Source: Septoria linicola
Lineage: Eukaryota > Ascomycota > Dothideomycetes > Mycosphaerellales > Mycosphaerellaceae
DNA: 64,000 bases
Direction of reading: 5' to 3'
NCBI GenBank assembly: GCA_024114885.1
Contig: CP099424.1
Coordinates: 310,001-374,000, forward strand
Shown here: piece after piece, positions 59,892 through 64,000 of the stretch
How positions within the stretch are numbered: the stretch's first letter is position 1
How the letters are laid out: each line of letters begins with the position of its first letter
Program-made: the position numbers and the translations under genes
The notes under the pieces: model-generated
The model's input: the letters and a program-made list of their open reading frames with translations, nothing else
What the model was told of the DNA's origin: nothing
Databases searched by the model: none

Positions 59892-60295
59892 ACCGTGACG
59901 AACCACTGGCGGCACGATTGAAAAGAGACATCGAGTTGTGTATGTTTCTGCTATGTCAATAGAGGCCGAAAATGTGACAGACAAGTTGATGGCATAGAGC
60001 GCGTTGGAGGACGGGCGGGTGGCCAAGGCTTTTGGCATTGAAGATCCACTCCAAAAACATAAAAGACGTCCACAACTATACGCGGTGTATCCATTGGATT
60101 CTCAGTGATTGCGCTTGTGCCTCTCTAATTTTGGAGAGTATGTAGCTTTCGTAAGGTCATCTCGTGGGCTCCAACTCCCTATCTGCCTATCATACATTCG
60201 CCCGGGGCCCTTTGGGTTCATCGAAATCGCACTATGCTAGTTTTACTCTCATCCTGCATCTCAAAGGGCATCGAAATTGCATCGCACTAGATCGC
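59892..60295. other. Intergenic, no supported gene
   Basis: 404 bp upstream of the dioxygenase start and downstream of the next minus-strand gene. Nothing recognised. Confidence 0.5.
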
Positions 60296-61510
60296 TCATG
60301 GCCCAATTGGACTTCCGTCTCCGCTATTGCGATTCGCCAAATGCAGCTGAAAAGCTTGGACGGCTGCATCGAGGTCAGGCAAATCTGGATTGCTTCGAGG
60401 AGCGCCAGCGTTGCGCCACCATCTTTTCAGAATCTGATCGGCCTCTCTCACGTCTGCCGGATCTTGCCAGTCCGCCAAATCACCCGGCGGCTCCTCTGGA
60501 GTCTCTTCTGCACTTCCGATCTGCCCGTTCCCCAAGCCAGAGCTACCAGTACCCTGCAAATCGGGGGTCGTCCATTCCTGCACCTTGCACGCAATGACCT
60601 TGCGACCGGTCCTAGCCGATTCCTCCTCGAAATTGGACCAAGCCTGAGTTACAGTGCTACACGGCGAACCTGTTGCGATGCGTTCCTGGTATGCAGCCAA
60701 TATGACCTCCAGCGTAGGGGTAGGCTGCATTTTGTGGAACCTCTTGAAGGCTCTCAGAATGTTGGTTCGTGTCTGGACCGATTCGATATCATCAACTTGT
60801 CCGACCTTCAAATTGACCCATGCCTCTTCAAAAGGGTTGCTGTCGGGCTCACTGGTCTGCGCTGTTCTCTTGCGCTTGCCGGAGGCCTTGCCTACTTGCA
60901 CCTTGGAATCGGCTGCGGTCTCTTTGATCAACTTATCCTGTGCCTTGTAGGTACGGGCTCCCTTTTTGGGTAGATCCTCTTGGCCGGTGATATGCCTCCA
61001 AACAGCAATCTGCCGTTCAAGCTTTTTGGCATTCCGCTCTCTCTCAGCTCCATACCGCAGCTTGGCGCTTTGGGTGTCGAATATCTTCGGGTCCAGGCAA
61101 TCGCCGGCGTAGGCGACCTTGGATGCGCTGACTTGAGTACAGTGCAACTCTCCGGTTTTGGCCGTCCAGACTTCGTACAGTTTAAATTCCTTGCCGCTAT
61201 CCATTGGCGCTCCATAAACGCCGTGCGTTTCCTGCATTTTATCCACTTTGATTTTGCTCTCGTTCTCTTTCACTTCTCCAAAGCGAACAAGAGCAACATC
61301 TTCCTCGTGCGAATCCGCGAATACGTCACATTCATACGGCAAATCGCCCATGTGCAGATCGTCGACGTTATCAAGCAATGGATCGTCTGGCGGATCCTGC
61401 TTCTGCTGTGGTGCATACTTTGAGGGGCGGCGCTTTCGCTTGTTATTCTGGTCGACTTTCGAAGTGGTGGACTCTGAGTCTGAGCCTTTGGGCGTGCCAC
61501 TTTCCGCCAT
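60296..61510 (-). CDS. Hypothetical protein, 404 residues, nuclear-type basic motifs
   Basis: Single exon from ATG 61510 (MAESGTPKGSD); the frame is open upstream without another ATG. It has basic clusters KRKRRPSK (N-terminal) and GKRKRT (middle), both like nuclear localisation signals, Lys/Arg-rich helical stretches, and an acidic Pro-rich C-terminal third (EETPEEPPGDLADWQDPADVREADQIL) with a Trp pair (KRWWRN). No catalytic or DNA-binding family recognised. It lies head to tail with the neighbouring minus-strand genes. Confidence 0.7.
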   Translation of the reverse strand: MAESGTPKGSDSESTTSKVDQNNKRKRRPSKYAPQQKQDPPDDPLLDNVDDLHMGDLPYECDVFADSHEEDVALVRFGEVKENESKIKVDKMQETHGVYGAPMDSGKEFKLYEVWTAKTGELHCTQVSASKVAYAGDCLDPKIFDTQSAKLRYGAERERNAKKLERQIAVWRHITGQEDLPKKGARTYKAQDKLIKETAADSKVQVGKASGKRKRTAQTSEPDSNPFEEAWVNLKVGQVDDIESVQTRTNILRAFKRFHKMQPTPTLEVILAAYQERIATGSPCSTVTQAWSNFEEESARTGRKVIACKVQEWTTPDLQGTGSSGLGNGQIGSAEETPEEPPGDLADWQDPADVREADQILKRWWRNAGAPRSNPDLPDLDAAVQAFQLHLANRNSGDGSPIGP

Positions 61511-61832
61511 GGTGCCTCTCAAATTCGATGGCTGGCAATCGCGATTGAGAGTTGTTGTGCTCGAGCAGCTGTTGAGAAGTGGATGACTGCGATTCCAGAT
61601 CGCGATCGGCGCCGCCGATGTAATGATGCGGGAGTTTGGTGATGGTGTAGGAGGAGAGGTGGAGGGCAAAGTGGAAAGGTGGAAAGGTGGAAAGGTGGCG
61701 CAAGCTCCGCTTTTAGCGGTGGAAGTGAATTAGAAGTGAGGCAGCGGAGCTAGCTGGAGAAGGCACGCATTCACTCACTTATGCGGCTGGATTCTAAGCG
61801 ATGGAACCCTCACTTAAGGCGTGCTCCGGCAC
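61511..61832. other. Intergenic with short purine-rich tandem repeat
   Basis: 322 bp. At 61671-61698 there are three copies of GTGGAAAG plus GTGG. This lies upstream of the 61510 start, possibly in its promoter or leader. Confidence 0.6.
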
Positions 61833-63311
61833 TTAGAGCGCGGCTTCACCTTGATCCTCAGTCAAAAAGTCCTGGCCCTCACTGGAATCTGCAACCAGCC
61901 GGTCACGCCACCTCATTATCATATCTTGGCCGCCCTGCCATTCGCGCAGCACCTTCCGCACGTCCTCAATCTGCGCTTCTTCTGCAGCAATCTCCGTGGA
62001 ACAGCGAGCCTTCTCTCTTTCATGAAGGCTGTCCAAAGCTACAGCAGAGTAGTCCGTGACGTGTACTCCCAGACCTTGCAGTTCGAACATGGCAAGCGAC
62101 GAATCAGTCACCGCGTCTGGCGGTCCGTGATCGTGGAAGTGAGCCGCTTCTTGTAGCGCTATCTCGCAAGTTGCATTGCCGGTCATATCGATATTGTGTT
62201 CCTGCCACTTCCAGGAACGGTCCCAGTCGTTTTCCGTGATGCTGTAAACACTGCGGACGCTCCTGCCAGCCGGGAAATAGTTGAACCCACCGCCGGTGCT
62301 GGTATAAGCCTGCGAGAGCAAGCTGAAGAAGAGCTCTCCAATCGCCCCTTGCTCGGATCGGCTGCAGAGGAAAATCACATATTGAGCAATGGCAAACTCA
62401 CCGGGAAACAGCAGACCTAGGACGGCCTCCATCAAATTCATGAGAAACGTCGACGAAGAATGCCTCTGATGCACCTTCAGTCGCGCATCGGTCTTATGCG
62501 TGTAGCCAAGCTCAGTAAGTGGATGTTGCAACGGCTTGTCGCGGAGATGTTGCGGAATGGCCACAAGTCGCCTTCTCAGTCGATCGTCGAACTTTGCAAA
62601 CTGCCGATTGCGGTTCTGACTTCGGGTTCCTCCGTTGCTCAGATACTTCCTCTTCCAATATTGTGTCCGTGGAGTTGCGTCCTTCGGGATAGGCCTGCGG
62701 AAGCTGTCGATTTTGTGTGCCATATGATTTGATCTGCTGCCTATGTAGTCGTGTTTCATGACGTCCAGTGCGGCGAGAAGCTGATTGGGCGTTGGCGAAT
62801 GGCCACGACTATCCACCAAGAGATTGATGTAATGGGCTGGCTGCGGCATCTTGTTATTCTGTGTCTGGACGCGCATGCTGGAAAGCACGCGAGCGATCTC
62901 AGGCTTGGTCTTCGCATCGCGTGCCAGCGTGCCAGCGATGATGCTTCTCAAGACAGCAGGATGCGATGTCATGCCAGTCTCAGCGTCGCCGTCAAAGTCG
63001 GAATCCCATTCTTCCTCTTCGTCGGAAATGCTGGGCAGCTCTGGATCAACTTCTGCTTCAGCTGCTCGTTCCGGCGTCGGCGAGTTGACGCCCTCAGAGC
63101 TTTTCGCCAAATCAGGCGCTGTCGTATTAGTGGGGCTGTCCGGTCGGGGAGTGGTATCGGAGGCGAGCTGGTCGTCCAGAGCTCCATCGGCCTCATTCTC
63201 ATCGGGTACCAGATCGTCTTCGTCTGTCGGCGGATCCTCTGGCTGCGCCGCGGCGCTGTCTGATGGTACGGAGGGCCTTACGAATGGCGCCACCTGTCGC
63301 TTGCGTCTCAT
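61833..63311 (-). CDS. Hypothetical protein, acidic N-terminus, 492 residues
   Basis: Single exon. I choose ATG 63311 (MRRKRQVAPFVRP). The same frame has another ATG at 63473, adding 54 residues that read like leader sequence. Residues about 20-110 are acidic and Pro/Ser-rich (PPTDEDDLVPDENEADGALDD; SISDEEEEWDSDFDGD). The middle is basic (FDDRLRRRLVAIPQHLRDKPLQ). Next comes a hydrophobic patch (FLMNLMEAVLGLLFPGEFAIAQYVIFLC) that might be a buried helix or one weak membrane segment, then a Gly/Phe/Tyr region. The C-terminus is a charged coiled coil (EAQIEDVRKVLREW). No family recognised; a regulatory or nuclear role is only a guess. Confidence 0.68.
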   Translation of the reverse strand: MRRKRQVAPFVRPSVPSDSAAAQPEDPPTDEDDLVPDENEADGALDDQLASDTTPRPDSPTNTTAPDLAKSSEGVNSPTPERAAEAEVDPELPSISDEEEEWDSDFDGDAETGMTSHPAVLRSIIAGTLARDAKTKPEIARVLSSMRVQTQNNKMPQPAHYINLLVDSRGHSPTPNQLLAALDVMKHDYIGSRSNHMAHKIDSFRRPIPKDATPRTQYWKRKYLSNGGTRSQNRNRQFAKFDDRLRRRLVAIPQHLRDKPLQHPLTELGYTHKTDARLKVHQRHSSSTFLMNLMEAVLGLLFPGEFAIAQYVIFLCSRSEQGAIGELFFSLLSQAYTSTGGGFNYFPAGRSVRSVYSITENDWDRSWKWQEHNIDMTGNATCEIALQEAAHFHDHGPPDAVTDSSLAMFELQGLGVHVTDYSAVALDSLHEREKARCSTEIAAEEAQIEDVRKVLREWQGGQDMIMRWRDRLVADSSEGQDFLTEDQGEAAL

Positions 63312-63763
63312 TATCGCTGGCCGCTGGGCATGTGTCTGCTGGATTGGACTCCTCGAAAGAGCGGCGTCGCTCTGCTGGGATCCGGCGAGGCATGTTGGGT
63401 CACTGTGTTCGTTGATATAAGTGAAGCTTAAATGCTTCTCTTTGTTCTGGACAATAAAGAAAAGTCTTGGCATTGCTGCAGACTCGCCTCGCTCCTTCCT
63501 TTAACTTCACAGTGTTGCAGACTAAGCAATCGATAGCTATGGTCAACTGCGACATCTATGACGTTGACTCATATAGTAGCGACTTCGGTACCACCGCACG
63601 TCACCTTCACTTCTGCCTGCTTGCATCACGCGCTAATCTCGCTTAGAAACCACAAAACTCGGTCCGGAAACCTCGTCAGTCGCACAAACTCAACAACATC
63701 AACACTAGCAGCACCAACAGCAGCCACTGAGCCAGCAAGAAAAGTGCCACGGCTGAGCTCGAA
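63312..63763. other. Divergent intergenic region
   Basis: About 450 bp between a minus-strand and a plus-strand start, expected to hold both promoters. No specific site could be assigned. It may include the longer start at 63473. Confidence 0.45.
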
Positions 63764-63988
63764 ATGGTCAAGCAAGGCACCGATTCGCCAGGGGGCAAAT
63801 CCGGCAAGGGGAAGAAATCCAGAAAAGAGATCAAAGAAGAAGAGGAGCTGCAGGCGAAAAAGCAGGAACTCAATCAATTGGGGAGAACCATTCGAGGTCT
63901 GCACGTTGAGTTCCAACAGTACATCGAGGAGGCCTTGGAAGTACTCACCAATCATCGGTTGGTGACGCTTGGGGCCAAGAGACTCTGA
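63764..63988 (+). CDS. Small lysine-rich coiled-coil protein, possibly incomplete
   Basis: 74 codons from ATG 63764 to TGA 63986-63988. The N-terminus is Gly/Lys/Ser-rich (GGKSGKGKKSRKEIKEEEE), followed by a helix (KQELNQLGRTIRGLHVEFQQYIEEALEVL). The gene may be truncated by the window end: a splice near 63950-63990 could bypass the TGA, and that cannot be judged here. No family recognised. Confidence 0.5.
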   Translation: MVKQGTDSPGGKSGKGKKSRKEIKEEEELQAKKQELNQLGRTIRGLHVEFQQYIEEALEVLTNHRLVTLGAKRL

Positions 63989-64000
63989 CTTGTCGGTGCG

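Noticed and set aside
59707..59931. Alternative presequence-like frame starting MSLFNRAASG
   Set aside because: It is in a different frame from the conserved exon and no splice links it convincingly. The in-frame 59891 start has a good presequence of its own.
59454..60038. Separate 194-codon minus-strand gene upstream of the dioxygenase
   Set aside because: Its 3' end joins in phase, through a GT-AG intron and an 18-nt exon, to the WLRDNC motif of the dioxygenase, so I treat it as exon 1 of that gene. The first ATG used is 59891.
1..64000. tRNA or rRNA genes
   Set aside because: Reading for conserved T-loop/acceptor patterns by eye found none that I could support. A tRNAscan run would be decisive.

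Overview
The window reads as nuclear DNA of a filamentous ascomycete (Pezizomycotina, probably Dothideomycetes-like; class is inference). Evidence: short 45-90 nt GT-AG introns with CTGAC-like branch sites, compact genes, secreted hydrolases, and a large block of transposons destroyed by repeat-induced point mutation (RIP). Three zones are clear: gene-bearing DNA (1-4.1 kb), an AT-rich RIP island (about 4.12-45.99 kb), and gene-bearing DNA (46-64 kb).

Left zone: the 3' part of an adenylate-forming (AMP-binding) enzyme, a two-exon unknown gene on the minus strand, and a coiled-coil gene whose 3' half runs into the RIP island and is cut by C-to-T stop codons.

RIP island: CpA/TpG is almost absent and TpA extreme, while many CpG remain. 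The right part resolves exactly as a nest. Ty1/copia element A (19256-45336, target duplication TATAG) was split by Ty3/gypsy chromovirus G1 (23359-30115, duplication CCTAT), by a second copy of the same copia family, element B (31198-37496, duplication TTATT), and by chromovirus G2 (37577-44287, duplication TTGTT, one copy mutated to TTATT). Removing the three insertions and one copy of each duplication leaves 6299 bp for A, exactly the length of B. The left part holds a second copia type (C, minus strand), a roughly 1-kb-arm palindrome with a copia LTR in its loop, a truncated third chromovirus G3 in the opposite orientation, and a 0.4-kb sequence present twice as an inverted pair. The chromoviruses carry a mutated open frame antisense to pol near their 3' end.

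Right zone: a SNF2-type helicase pseudogene whose last third is inside the RIP zone, then a one-directional run on the minus strand: M28 metallopeptidase (secreted), GH43 arabinanase-like enzyme (secreted), a coiled-coil protein with an HPD-type C-terminus, an F-box-like protein, a 133-residue secreted protein, trimethyllysine dioxygenase (carnitine synthesis, eight exons including one of 18 nt) and two unknown proteins. A small plus-strand lysine-rich ORF closes the window. The genes do not form an evident pathway cluster. The main story is a heterochromatin-like transposon island whose mutation process has eaten into the genes on both sides. Exon structures were deduced by eye from splice motifs and frame continuity.
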